Positions 22,875 to 34,584 of a stretch of 64,000 nt of DNA are shown piece after piece (position 1 is the stretch's first letter; every line of letters begins with the position of its first letter). The notes under the pieces were generated by a model that was not told the DNA's origin, did not search any database, and saw only the letters and a list, made by a program, of their open reading frames with translations. The position numbers and the translations under genes are program-made. This stretch comes from Exophiala sp. HKRS030. Taxonomy: Eukaryota > Ascomycota > Eurotiomycetes > Chaetothyriales > Herpotrichiellaceae. The stretch lies in NCBI GenBank assembly GCA_023897205.1, contig JAHWDD010000003.1, positions 6,203,665-6,267,664 of the forward strand, given 5' to 3'.

Positions 22875-24575
22875 CAACAGATTTTCAGCGTCGAGACATT
22901 TACGGACAGGCTCAGCGAGTCCCCGTCCCGTTCTTCCACGTCGCAATGCTGGATTGTATTTGTATCCTCGCGCCCCAGACGCTACTGTCACTGCCAGCGT
23001 TATCGAAATCAATGTCAACGACGGAACCACGACATCTAAAGTCACTGAAGTCCCGGCAGCCGCAACTGGCACTGTCGTTTCGCTCTCCGATGTGGGTTCC
23101 GTCACGGTACCCGCATTGCCAGAAACTTCATCCGTTGTCGGCTCTGCCAGTGACTCAACCCAAGAAATAATCACCACTCCCTTGACAACACCCTCCTCGT
23201 CACAGAGTCATTACTCCACAACCTCGTCCTCGGTGTTTAGCACGACTAGTTCAACTTTCTCAGAATCTCTAAATAGTACTCTGACAACAGGCTCATCAAA
23301 TCCAACCACAAGCGAAGAACGTACAGTCACAGTCACCGCCACAACGACTTATGAAGTCTCTCTCATCAATGGCACAGTCATTGCGACTGGCTATTTTGCA
23401 ACGGCGGATCCGACCACCTTGACTGATGATGTTGATCTTAGTTCGACTTCGACCTCTTCAGTCCCTGGATACACATTTGGCCAGCTCTTTCCGACATCTA
23501 CTAACGATGGCGATTCGACATATGGAACATCTGCTACGGGTTTCCCGGGTGCAGCTGCTTCCGGCACCATAACCGCGCCTACGGGATCTCCGACCAAGAG
23601 TGCTGATGCAGATTCGGGTTCAGGCTCCGGCGGCAACAGTGGACCAGGTTTGACGCCAACACAACAAACCGTTGTTGGTGGAGTTGTCGGTGGTGTTGCT
23701 GGGATTGCTTTAGCCTTGGTCATAGTCCTCTTTGTACTGCGCTGGTATCGTCGTCATCTGAAAGCACACGGTCAGCTTCCAGAACAAATTGCAGCCAGGG
23801 AATCCCATACCGGACCTGGACCTTCTCAAGCCATGTCAGAACGTTCCTCGGTGGTACCCTTCGCTGCCGCGGTTGCACACAATCTCAAGCGTCTCCGTCC
23901 ACATAGTATTCAGACTTTCACGACAACCGGCACCAGTCACCATGAACCCGCTGTCGCAGACTCCGAACGGGGTTTCCAGCGGATTGCTGGGCGGAAGCTC
24001 GCACCTGCACTAGGTAGCGGGCCGATCCTTATGGTGGCAACTATGGTGCATTCGAAAAGGACATTGGTGCTGATCCAAACCGTCCACTTAATGAATCCGA
24101 CCGAGGCTTGTCAGGAGCATCGTTCTACCGCGACAGTGAAGGCTTCTATGGGGGCAATGGATCTCATTCGCCGACCTTTCCTCCTTCACCCACTATTGGA
24201 ACGACTGTTGCCTCCACAGGCGAGGTGTCCACATCCGTGGGGTCTAGCGGACGAAATTTCAGTGGACCTTACATGCCCGTTGCAGTGAACGGCAGTCAGT
24301 TGTCGTTGGGAACCCCTAGTAGACCAGACGGTTACGCTGTGATTCGACCAAGCCCTGCTCGCACACCCGTCACTCTCAGTCCTGCCGCAAGTTCGATTCG
24401 ACTGCCGATACAGCAACCACCAATAATGGATGAGCATGCGCCACCTCTGCCAAACGGACTTGCGCTTTTTGGATTGCCTAAAGATGGTGTGGGGAGAAGT
24501 CTGGCAAGCCAGGATGGGAGTCGCATCAGTAAGAGCAGCGGCAGAAGTGCTGGTCGGTTCATGGAGAACATCTAG
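22875..24575 (+). CDS. Ser/Thr-rich single-pass membrane protein (Mid2/wall-sensor-like), one base missing
   Basis: The outer region is rich in Ser, Thr and Gly, starting after the block LYLYPRAPDATVTASV and carrying TVTVTATTTYEVS and an N-glycosylation site. One membrane segment (VVGGVVGGVAGIALALVIVL, about 23674-23733) is followed at once by the basic stop-transfer RWYRRHLK. A cytoplasmic tail of about 270 residues follows. This order is that of Mid2-like surface sensors that signal wall stress. The tail changes frame at about 24021-24027; restoring one base gives GSGPDPYGGNYGAFEKD and reading continues to 24575. The N-terminus is unresolved: a TAG at 22870 and an acceptor-like CAACAG at 22875-22880 suggest an upstream exon, perhaps in the frame that starts at 22718. 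The start coordinate given is therefore only the left edge of supported coding. Confidence 0.65.
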
Positions 24576-25267
24576 TGCGTGTTTCTTGACTATTTGCCCA
24601 GTATATATTCTACGGCATTGAGACGTGTTCTTTAGCGAGGAGTTGGTCAATACCTTTTGCTTTGTGCGATTTTCGATATCACAGCGGTTCTCAACAGGTG
24701 GCGTACAGGTTACAAAAATTCTGGCACGATCTGCTTGAATTCTTACATTTGGCTGAAGTGATACCCTACCGCATCAAATTAGTATTAGTGTATATCACGG
24801 GGGAGTGGCTGGCGGCACCCTGCCGGGCACGGCTCGACCGTGGACAATCTATACATTTTTCATCATAGCAAGGTGTACGTACATATCGAGTTGTGCTACA
24901 AGTTGAGTCTCGAGCGTTGAACATCTGCACCGTTTGATGTCCGAGCAAGCCCTGCGCTTTGTCCAGAAGCGCAATATCCTTGCATGCCTTTTCAACCAAC
25001 AATGAATACGAGTGTGCTCTTTCACAGGTTGTGACAAAGCACTCTTGTCCGCTTTGTTTGCTCACTTCGCGACTGCTAGGAATAAGATATCATGGCAGGC
25101 TACACTCACGCAGATGGCATCTCTCCTAGCTGATCATCTGTATCCACCACCTGGCCCATTGATCCTGTTCTCAGCAGACCTTGTCAAAGGGTCAACGCGC
25201 TCGTCCAGCACAGAGATAATCCCAAAACCAACCCGAAACTCTGGTGATCAGTCATCACTGTGATACA
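24576..25267. other. Intergenic, nothing recognised
   Basis: No supported gene lies here. An upstream exon of the following gene, for example one coding an F-box, could lie here, but I see no convincing one. Confidence 0.4.
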
Positions 25268-26158
25268 ATGTTGATTATTGCAGAAACGCTTCCAAAGTGG
25301 TTTCGAGGCATCGGCGTCGTGCCAGTCGCTGAAGGAGGAATCGAGTCTCTCGCGCTGAGCACCACCGATGATCCCGACTCGACAATCGCTCGTAGAGCTG
25401 GCAGAGGTACGTATGCGCCTGAAATCATGTCGCAGCTCGCTGATCCCGACTACCCTAGCTTGAGGAGCATCTGGTTCGGAAACTCAGAGTTGGACATCTG
25501 CGACCTATACGCCATCCTGCGTCGGCACTCGTACACATTGCGCTCTTTGACGTTCTGCAATGTCACGCTCAACACGAGCTGCGCCGATAACGGCGGCATC
25601 GTGGCACATCTGGTGCTCTTGGTGCATTGGCTTCGTCGAGAATGCAGTCTCAAGCAGATGCGCTTCTACGGTCGCATCAGCGACATCTACGGCACCAGCG
25701 TGGTGTGTTCGTCGGACATCGTGGGCCACGAGACGTTGGTGTCGCGTATCGAGACCTACATCTGTGGTAGAGGCGGATTCTTCCTCGACTTCCCATTTCC
25801 CATGATTCAACTGCACCGAGACGAGCTCCAACAGGGCCAGGTATTCAGTATTGGCGCGCGAGTGTATCTTGGGTCGAAATGGGCACGGCATGAATTGGGG
25901 CTCGAAGAGGATCACACCTGGTATGTGGACGAGCCAGAGTGGTCGGCACTGTTCTATTCAGTGCTTGCCATTCTCATGGCCGATCTCATCCTCCGAACGC
26001 GCCACGCGCTGCGACGGAGTTGCAGGTTTCTCAAGTCATGGGAATCGTTGCTCTGGTCTGTTCTGCTGTTCACTATTGGTGCCGCAGCGTTTGTTGGCGC
26101 GTTCTCGCTCGGCGCATTCTTCGCCGTCTCCTCGAACTCGGGTACATGCAGGGGGTAG
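25268..26158 (+). CDS. Unrecognised protein with LRR-like part and two C-terminal membrane helices
   Basis: 296 residues in one frame from ATG 25268. The first half has the look of fungal leucine-rich or F-box-type proteins: YPSLRSIWFGNSELDICDLY and HSYTLRSLTFCNVTL, where each hydrophobic block is about one repeat long. No F-box is present, so the N-terminus may be incomplete. Near the C-terminus there are two strongly hydrophobic helices, about residues 222-240 and 264-290, separated by a basic loop with RTRHALRRSCRF. That gives a tail anchored in a membrane by a hairpin. I do not recognise the family. Codon use looks coding and the frame is intact. Confidence 0.6.
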   Translation: MLIIAETLPKWFRGIGVVPVAEGGIESLALSTTDDPDSTIARRAGRGTYAPEIMSQLADPDYPSLRSIWFGNSELDICDLYAILRRHSYTLRSLTFCNVTLNTSCADNGGIVAHLVLLVHWLRRECSLKQMRFYGRISDIYGTSVVCSSDIVGHETLVSRIETYICGRGGFFLDFPFPMIQLHRDELQQGQVFSIGARVYLGSKWARHELGLEEDHTWYVDEPEWSALFYSVLAILMADLILRTRHALRRSCRFLKSWESLLWSVLLFTIGAAAFVGAFSLGAFFAVSSNSGTCRG

Positions 26159-27046
26159 CGTTTTCCTAGCTGGACGTGGGCAGTGTCTGTGTAGTTAGCA
26201 TCTGTGATCAACTCGTGTGAGAACGAGAATTTCAATGCAGATCAACCATAAATCAACAAATTGTGGCCGGGTAGGGGCAGGGCTTTAGTATCCTGTGTGG
26301 AAGCGGTGGTAGAGGTTATGACGAGGGTAGTCGGCCTGAAAAACAAAACAAAGATTTGCTGGTCACGTATACTTGAATGCTGGATGTAGGTGCAACATTG
26401 CCCCCAATGCTGTGACAGATGCGTTCGCCTACAAGACCTCGTAACGTCGTCGCGATGACGGCCCTGCGTCCCAAGTCCGAGATGTTTGCGCCTAGAGAAT
26501 GAGAACTTAGTCGTCTTACCCCGTAGATCGACGGGTTTCTCCATCAAGCAAGGCCGAATTTGGGATAATCAAGAGGCCACGTGGGTGACATGCGGCTGGG
26601 TAGCATCGCATGCCTCGTCTTAAACTTACACCTAAACATGGCATAGTATAGCTGGGACGCCTCGGGAAGGGTGAAGATGGGATTTGACTATTGCTTGCTG
26701 TACTGGGACCAAGAAACAGAGATCCGATAGAAAGCTCGCTAAGAAGTGATCATCATAGTTTGGTCCGTCTCCACCAATCCAGAGCTCCATCTGGTACATG
26801 TGTTATACTGGCTGTCCTGTCCTCTCAGGAACCTTTCTTTAGTCATTGGCGTGATCATCGTTGAATACATGACTGGTGTAGCAGACTGGTCAGTATATTG
26901 ATGCAGCGTTCAAGTGCATAAATAGATGCATATTGCACGGTCAAGATGAAGTCCCCAATATGCGTTTGAGAACCCGTTTTCGCTGCCACAGCGCTTGCCT
27001 CGCATTGTGGTGACTAATTGTAAATTGAGTGGCATTCTGTGAGCCC
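26159..27046. other. Intergenic, promoter side of the next gene
   Basis: No protein-like frame is seen. An A/T-rich ATAAAT run lies at about 26919, roughly 125 bp upstream of the next start. Confidence 0.4.
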
Positions 27047-28095
27047 ATGGCCAAAGCCATGCTCCTCTCTAGTTGGGTCCTTGCGACGGCTTTCCTGGCC
27101 TCAATTTCTCATGCCACTCCAGCCCACAACAATCCTCTCAACATTACTATCCATCAACCGAACGTCACCTTCGCACCTTCACCGCTCCCAGCACCTGGAC
27201 CTGCATCGAACTTCGAAGAAATCATTCGCCTGTTCACCAATCTCGACCGCTCCACGACATGGCGCATCATCAAGAACATCACGATCGAAGGCGACACCGG
27301 TGAGCCGGAAAGTATGGTTAGCCTTGGTGAGAAGCGATTTCTCCTTGGTAATGGCTACTGGACCAACAGGCCCGTAACATACGGCAATGGCACGCTGGTC
27401 GACGGTTTTGATCGACCGGTGGGGCTGGCTATTCACATCTGGTCGTGTACGATGGGCAAGGCAAACTCGTGGCCGAAGTTGTTCTTAACGAGCCTGGTGA
27501 TCCAGAATATCACATCGGCGGGATCGACTATGATGGCGAACTCATCTGGGCGACCATGTCACAGTACCGACCGAGAAGTACAGCGACAATTATTACCATC
27601 AACCCCGTGACCCTTGAGCACCAACGCCTGTTCAGCTACAACGACCACCTGGGCGGCATCGTGCATGACAAAGCCACAGGGAAACTCACCACGGTCAGCT
27701 GGGGTAGCCGTAATGGAACGCTCTGGGATCTGCACAAGTCGTACCCAGCGCCACCTGCATTCGCTGTGCCGGACAAGGTCGTCAAGAACCCGCAGTTCTA
27801 CAACGACTACCAGGATTGCAAGTTCCTTGGCCACTCGAAGCGCTACTACCACCGCGCTGTCGCAATGTGTTCAGGGCTGGCAAGTTTTCCGGGGAACGTC
27901 ACCATTGGCGGTCTCGCGATCGTGGATGCCCAAACTTTGGTTCCATTCGCAGAGATCCCTGTGCCGTTGAGACCCAAGGACAACAGACCGATCACACAAA
28001 ATCCGTTTGACGTGGATATCGTGGATGGAAGATTGAGGTTTTACTTTGCGCCCGACCCGCATAACACGACGATCTATGTGGTTGAGCCAAGGTGA
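27047..28095 (+). CDS. Secreted DUF6454-like protein, one base missing
   Basis: 349 residues once one base is restored. Start ATG 27047 gives a clear signal peptide, AMLLSSWVLATAFLASISHA. The body reads GEPESMVSLGEKRFLLGNGY, then GGIDYDGELIWATMSQYRP and GGIVHDKATGKLTTVSWGSR, and ends with FYFAPDPHNTTIYVVEP. These repeating blocks look like beta-propeller blades; I believe they match the DUF6454 family of fungi and bacteria, whose function is unknown. Five or more N-X-S/T sites suit a secreted protein. The frame changes between 27410 and 27421; one extra base gives D-R-T-G-G-A-G-Y-S-H-L-V-V-Y, as expected. As written, translation would run on in the wrong frame to 27610. Confidence 0.75.
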
Positions 28096-28504
28096 AGATC
28101 AGAATATATCATAGCGAACCATCTGAGCTGGACCAGTAGGTGCTTTCGCAGTCTTGAGTTACGAGAAATAGTGATGTTCATATGATAGAACAATACCAAA
28201 GCATGGTGGTACAAAACCATGTACAAAGATTCAGAACCCAATTGAACACTTCGTCTAATTGATGTTGCGTTCCACAGCAGAAGCTACGGTGCAAATCGTG
28301 GTCGCCCAAATGCAGAATCTACAACCAATGCTTCAGCCTCGCACAAACATGGACATACAAGCCTTTGCTAGGCACTAGCGATACTAGAGTCATTAACAAT
28401 TACGGAACCTGCTCGAGATACAACAAAAAGTTGACCCTATATAAATTCCCAAGTATTCCCGGACTTTGTGTCCCAGTTCTTCTCTATCAGCTAATATATG
28501 CAAC
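28096..28504. other. Intergenic with the NUDIX promoter
   Basis: This is the short gap between two genes on the same strand. It holds the TATA box at 28438. Nothing else is seen. Confidence 0.5.
28438..28445 (+). promoter_or_regulatory. TATA box
   Basis: TATATAAA lies 60 bp upstream of the NUDIX start codon. It is the clearest TATA element in the window and implies a short leader. Confidence 0.6.
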
Positions 28505-29119
28505 ATGACTGAGCACGCCCCCTGTCCGGAATTTGACTATGTGGTGGACGATAGTGTCAAGTCATTCAACATTCCCAAATTACAACACATCGACAACCAA
28601 GAGTACTCAGGGGTCAGATATGCCTTCGTGGCAACCGGCGCCGTCGTCATCAGATCTACACCTTCATCTCCGCCATCACCTTTGAAAGTGCTCCTACTTC
28701 AACGCTCTCACACGGACAGCAGCCCCACACTATGGGAGACGCCTGGCGGGGCCTGCGACGACGAAGACCCGACCATCATATACGGCGTTGCGCGCGAGCT
28801 CTGGGAAGAGGCCGGGCTGAAAGCGACTCGGATTGGTCCTCGTATTGGCGAGGTCCAAGTCTTTCCCATCCGAAGGGGTCTTGTCGGCAAGTGGAGCTTC
28901 TTGGTCGACGTGGAGGCCCAGGATGACGGGACGGTGGATGTCCTGTTGAATAAGACCGAGCATATGGACTATCTGTGGGCGACGGAGGAGGAAGTTCGTG
29001 AGCATCGCGTGGGAGAGAAGGATATTTGGTTCACGAGCGAGGTGACAAAGAGGATCATCCTCGAAGGCTTTAGGATTAAGAAGATTGTCGAGGCTATGGC
29101 AAGTGAAGGATATAGTTAG
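28505..29119 (+). CDS. NUDIX hydrolase
   Basis: 204 residues in one exon, starting MTEHAPCPEFDY. The fold is indicated by VATGAVVIRS, KVLLLQRS, LWETPGG and the helix VARELWEEAGL, which carries the R-E-x-x-E-E-x-G core of the NUDIX box. The residue eight before that arginine is Pro (DEDPTIIYG), where the general signature has Glu; I believe relatives of this fungal group tolerate this. NUDIX enzymes cut nucleoside diphosphates linked to another group; the substrate cannot be told from sequence. No signal peptide is present, so it is probably cytosolic. It is intact. Confidence 0.88.
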   Translation: MTEHAPCPEFDYVVDDSVKSFNIPKLQHIDNQEYSGVRYAFVATGAVVIRSTPSSPPSPLKVLLLQRSHTDSSPTLWETPGGACDDEDPTIIYGVARELWEEAGLKATRIGPRIGEVQVFPIRRGLVGKWSFLVDVEAQDDGTVDVLLNKTEHMDYLWATEEEVREHRVGEKDIWFTSEVTKRIILEGFRIKKIVEAMASEGYS

Positions 29120-29678
29120 TGGTCCTTCTCTGGGAAAGACTGCCGTAGCCAGTGCTGAGATGGTGATTGAGGTGCCGCAATCTGGAGAGGAGGCACCAGT
29201 TGATGACACCTTCACCTTCGAAAGCCGGGAAGTCGATCTCTTACGAGACCTTTGGATTAAGTGTTGAATTGGTCTGATATGGTTACTGATGGGCCACTGG
29301 ACTAGAGCTAGGTTGCGGGCGAAGCCACTCAACCGGCACAAGAAAACGAGTAACGATAGAGGTAGAAGCATAAATCCTCGAGATTACGAATATTCATGAC
29401 GTGTCTTCACCCATATTTTATTGTGTTGGTATATACAATGACGATCACAGCATAATGATCATCGCCTTGTGCCAGATGGTATTCATGTTCGCCTCTATTG
29501 GATTTCTCCTTCCATATCTAATCGTTCCGTCCATGGGCCTGACCCCACCAATTAGTTTGATCTTTTGTACACATCCATTCATTCATCATCTGTATCAGAC
29601 ATGAGGCGTCCCAACTCGTATCATTAAAATTTGTTAGTCGTAATATTTGTCCGCTCAAAAGAAAAATGTTTGAGAAGA
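29120..29678. other. Intergenic, converging gene ends
   Basis: The NUDIX gene and the DUF3433 gene converge on this stretch. No gene is seen. Confidence 0.5.
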
Positions 29679-32182
29679 TTATGAACTGGCGGCAGGTCGT
29701 CTAGCAATATTCGAATACTGCAAGGTGTCGTGTTCATCATAAACGAAAAGCTCTCTGCTTCCCGGTCGCTGCATCTTGTCAATTCCAAGATGCTCCTTTC
29801 CGTCTCGGCCAACGAAAATGCCGAATCCATATTTTGTTAACCCTTTTCCAGTCGTCACGCGTGTTCGCCGGCTGAACCTGGACTTTTCGGGTTGTCCATC
29901 GCCGCCTGTAAGCCCAGCCGCTGATGGGCTACCAACGAAGCGCTCAATGAGATCAGCCTTTCTCTGAACGTTCTGGACCAATCCATCGTCTAGAAGTGGA
30001 CTTGCGTAAAGCCAGCTCATGACTCCTGCAATCGTGTTGATGTTATGCGGGAGGTAACGTTTCCTGGTTGGCCAGATGAAAGCGTATGAAAGGGCGTAGA
30101 TGGAGATGATTATGCACAAGGCAATGTAACCAGGCATACTTGCCACCATTCTAACTTCATCCTGTTCCGAGAAAAGTAGAGCCGTGAAAACTCCACCAGA
30201 CAGAACGGGAATCCAAAGTGAGAGTACACTGATGAAGCTGATGTATGCCACTTTGAAGTCCCTATTGACCAAGGCAAGCACAACAACACTGACAGGAGTT
30301 CGAGAGGAGTAGTCGAGGAGGAGCGAGTGACGAGAATCAGTACCATTGGGTCGGGAAAGGTTGCAGAATGGCTGTACTGCACGGTAATATGTATCGATCG
30401 GTTGCCATGCAAGGAACAGAATGGTCCCGAGAAGAGCGGGCACAAAGCTGTAGAGGAAGTTTGCTGGTGAGAACCCACCGCTATCTGTAACAGACGAAAG
30501 AAGAGGATCAAAGCCATCTTCAACAGCACGATTCACAAAGCTGACCACCAAAAAGGTGATCAATAGTAGAATGGCCATAATCATCCATGCAAGAATCGCG
30601 GAGTCGCGTAGGAACCAAGGTACCCATCGAAATCGGACGAATGGAGAATGAATATTTCGAGCAAAGTTCGAACCGTACGATAGTCGCTGTGCTTCAGGGT
30701 CCTGATTGTTTGGAGTTGGTAGTAATGCATCGGAAGACTTCTCATTTGGAGATGGGCGAAAGGACAAGCGCTTGATGGGTGCATATTCCTCTCCAATAGC
30801 ATGGAAGACGTCAGACCTGTCGGAAGTTGTCCAAAATCCTAGTCTGATCACTCGTGGAGGAATCTCTTGGCCAGGTTCAGCAGAGACCTCAGTTTGCTCG
30901 AAATCCGAGGCGAGATTTGACCTTCGAAATAAACAAAGCAAGTCTGCGATTGTGGTAGGGTCCCACAACAGGTTGGATTTGCTTCGGCGGAAATGTATGA
31001 TGCAAAAGATGACTCCACCGCCGAGAAGGATGTACAAAGTCACTAATGTCCAACCAACTCCCCGGACACTTGTCCATCTAAAGCGCGCGGGACCATCATC
31101 GGTGATCCATTGTGTCTGAAACAGACAGCTAAGAAGTGGTATCGTCAGGTATGTCAACCAGAAGACCACGACCGTAAGTCCGAGCATTATCTCACCCAAG
31201 CGGAAAAATGTCAAGTCAGGAAGGAGAAAGTTGGCTGGAGTGATCCGGTAATCTTTCAATATGTTATTACTCCGACGAGACGAGGCCATGGTGAAATATG
31301 GCAACGAGCGGTAGATAGTGGCTTGGATGACGAAAAGCCACAGGACGAGGATAGCGCCAAGCAATTGCGGCAGATATTTGAAGACGAAGTATCTTGCCGT
31401 GGAATTTCCGTCGTAATCATAAAGGCCATGATTTCCGGAGGCAAAGACGAGGTTGAAGATGAGGGCAGCGATCATTAGGAGGACAAGGCAGAGATATAGC
31501 AACAGAGAGTAAAGTCGCAATGGCACTGGGACGAAGCCCAGTTGCCCCCGAAGCTCTTTGGAAAGATCAACTGGGATCATGATCTCTTGAGCTACAGGTT
31601 TTCGCCGTACAGGTGAGGCTTTTGGAGTCGGAGGTTTCTGGGGCGGCGTGGGAGGGGGTGGTGAGGGTGTTGGAGTGGCCAGGCTTTCGATAGCACTCAC
31701 TTCGTCCACTGGCTCGAGGGATGAAGACGGCTCCTCGGGAGTAACAGTACTGTGTCTGCCTCGTCCTGTCACATCCTCATCCCTCGTCAGTTGCTCTATG
31801 GCAAAGCGGATATACGGCGTGTCATCAATTCCTGGAGTGGGAGGGCTCATCTCGTCGAAGTTGGTGAGCATGCGGAGAGTTCTCTGTCCTGTGACATCTT
31901 GGCTTGCCCTTATATTTAAGGGTGCTGGGTGTATGGCACCCGGTCGTGTGGGGAGTGTCATCTCAGACTGATCTGCAAGTTCCTGTATAGCTGGAGTTGA
32001 GATTCTGGAGGGGGTGTTTCATAGCTTTGAGTCGTACTGTCAGATTTGTGACTGACAGCGTCGGAAGCATAGTCTGAGAAGTATTCGTTGGAAGCAGCCG
32101 ACGATTGTAATGACTGAGTTCGGAGATATTGAGGGGTTGTTCGTTTGACAGATTGTATGGGGGTATCGGCAACCAAGTTCAT
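29679..32182 (-). CDS. DUF3433 multi-pass membrane protein, one base missing near the N-terminus
   Basis: The main frame (29679-31961, 760 residues) has two copies of the DUF3433 module. The first has VPLRLYSLLLYLCLVLL, LPQLLGAILVLWLFVIQ and SLPYFTM. The second has RDSAILAWMIMAILLLITF and FVPALLGTILFLAWQPIDTY. About eight or nine membrane helices are predicted, followed by a cytosolic tail with KYGFGIFVGRDGKEHLGID. The function is unknown; the family is frequent in filamentous fungi. Upstream, a second frame from ATG 32182 (MNLVADTPIQSVKR) runs for 74 codons. Reading the GGGGG at 32010-32014 as six bases joins it to PSRISTPAIQELADQSEMTL and gives about 834 residues. The downstream ATG 31961 is an alternative start needing no repair. 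The proline-rich N-terminus is disordered. Confidence 0.85.
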
Positions 32183-33293
32183 TACTTTGATAAAGGGACA
32201 TCAACGCTCAAAAGCTAAAAACAGATGCTAAAAATGCAGGCTGACGGAAATGGAAAGCAGAAATGAGCAGATGAATGAGGCAGAGTTCGGAGAATAGATG
32301 TATTGCAGTGTAGAAGTTATGGGCTCGACAAGTGAGGCTGGGATCATGATGCTGCCGCTGGGGTTGGGAGTACAAAGTCACCAATAGTGATTCCCAGCCA
32401 CTCGCTTAAGGGAAAAGATCAACCAGAGTGAAACACATCAGGCAATATAGTCGTTGAGATGGCGGTGTTCTCGTCAAACACGATAGTGAGATATGTTCAT
32501 GGTTTCGGATTGCAGCCAGCGCATTGTCCACATGTTAAATGGATTAAGCCGTTGTGCACGGATATGTCAGGTTGATGAAAGTGGGTGGGAGTGGGCGTGG
32601 AGTGGGTGGAGTGCCGGGGAGCAGGTAGTGTGATCACGTGCGGCTTTTCTGGAAAAGGTCTAGGCGCCAAGATAATGCCAAGGATCAGCGCAAGATGAAG
32701 CTAAACCTTTACGGGATCCAGTCCAGCCTCGTGATCGAATTGGTATTAGCGTAGCCTTTCCACCAACCTTGCTGACCTCGACCATCACAACACGTACTCT
32801 GTTCGTATTTTTGTTATGTCTTGAAATACTAGGCATGGACGTGCTCATCTAGTCACAGCTGACCCCACAAATCTTACAGCTTGAGAGCGTGATGGATCAT
32901 ATACCTCTCTCTATATCACGGACACAAGCTGTCTTCTTCTGGGAAAGGAGGGACAACACATCTCAAGTTGTTTTCACGCTTCAGTTGTGCTTTACATCTT
33001 GTGACCCGCAGAAGGAGTGAATACTGCATTCATCTGCAGACAATGACACTACTTGAGCATCTGCGACCGTTGTGCTGCTGCTTGAGCTTCACTAACAGTT
33101 CACAGACCAGGCAGTAACGCTTTCACCGACAGGTAATGTTCTACCATCATCCCTCTAGCCTTTCACCTCACCCTCTGGCATGCCATCAACTGTTCCTCAT
33201 CTTATCTTGTATATTTATTGAATCATCCTTGAATCCCATTCACAAACTGTTCCTCTATCCGTGTCGCCAATCGTCCGTCCTACCCTCATCGAT
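32183..33293. other. Divergent intergenic region
   Basis: The DUF3433 gene and the secreted cysteine-rich gene diverge from here, so both promoters should be inside. The right end is rich in C and T, as in many fungal leaders. No gene is seen. Confidence 0.5.
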
Positions 33294-34584
33294 ATGCTTT
33301 TCTCACTCTCGTTACTCTTTCTCTCCTGGATCATTCTCACAACGACCACGACCACGGCAGCACCAACCCGACCAACCCGGTCTCCCACAGATCTGAAAAC
33401 ACCATATGATCCTCACCTCAGAAAGCAGCTGCGCCTAATCTGCTCAGCAAAGAGATGCCTCTTTGGTGTAGCAAGCCTTGATCTGTTGTCATTGACATGT
33501 ACTTGTCCCGATTGGCCAGAGCAAATGGTAAGTCGAAGAGGTCACTGAAAAGGTCTTCGTACAGTAGCTGATGAACGACATTAAGTTGCTTCATCCCTGC
33601 AGCGCAACGATCTGCGAAGATAATTCTGAACCATTCTTCTCTATCTTGGACGACGGATGCCGTTGCACTACAAACACGGCAGACTCTAATGCCCACGATC
33701 CTCTTGTACTGCAACCTCGGCATCATCCAACCAACCCCAAAGCCATCCGAAGCCAGGCTGATCCGCCGATTCCCTCGTATATTCCGCCTCCAAAGAATGA
33801 CATTACTCCAGAGTTGTTGAACCAGTCTCTTACCGTACAACCACAAAATACAGCAACTGTTGGCTCGGTTATTCCTGATTTCGATCTTGACATCTTCAGG
33901 CTCTTCCTTCAACTAAATGGTATAGTCGCCGATCTTCTTGTGGTAAATGCGAGTGTCAATCTTGCTTGTGGTACTATCGGACTCGTTGATCCTCAACCCA
34001 ATGTCGCCCTTGTCCCAAAGATTGTCAAGGATGGCGAGGGAGCCGCTCAAACTCTTGTGGCTGATTGTCAGGTCATCGCTGTCAACATGTATACCCCCGA
34101 AATCATCACGTATTGGGTACAGAAACTTGCAGATGGAACTGTTTATTCAGTTCTGGGCAGCAATAAAGTCTTGGACATTGACAAAATGAACCTCGGCCTC
34201 AGCACCGCTGTTGAGCTTGTCGTCCTTCAGCCGGGCCAGAAACGTGATATCCCAGAGAACGTTCACTACACCTCTCCACAGAAGCGTCAAATATTTGCAG
34301 CTCATTGTGGATTTTCTTGTCCATTCTATCATATGCGCATGATCCAAGGAACTGATGGTTACTGTGGTTGCATGTTCAAGGGTGCCAATGAAGAATTCAC
34401 CCTCGAAGCTCGTCGATTGACAGAACCCGACGTCCATACAGCAACAATGTCGATCGAAGCATGTACGGCGATGACTTGTTTCTCCACTGGGGGAAATCCT
34501 GCAGTCTACAATCCCTTTACTCGGACCTGTTGGTGCGTAAGTCTGCCGGCTATGGAATCAAACCCAAGCGCATGGAATGGTTGA
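33294..34584 (+). CDS. Secreted cysteine-rich protein of unknown family
   Basis: Two exons, join(33294..33527, 33568..34584), 416 residues. The 40-nt intron starts GTAAGT and ends CAGTAG; the other acceptor (CTGCAG at 33600) breaks the frame. The signal peptide is MLFSLSLLFLSWIILTTTTT. Cysteines recur in similar units: LICSAKRCLFGV, LTCTCPDWP, SATICEDN, DDGCRC near the N-terminus, and CGFSCPFYH, GYCGCMF, CTAMTCF, TCWC at the end. Two KR sites (GQKRDIPE and PQKRQIF) could be cut by Kex2 to release the C-terminal cysteine domain. A perfect GTAAGT at 34537 with CAG at 34587-34589 would give an alternative short end. Family and role are unknown; an extracellular or wall role fits. Confidence 0.72.
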
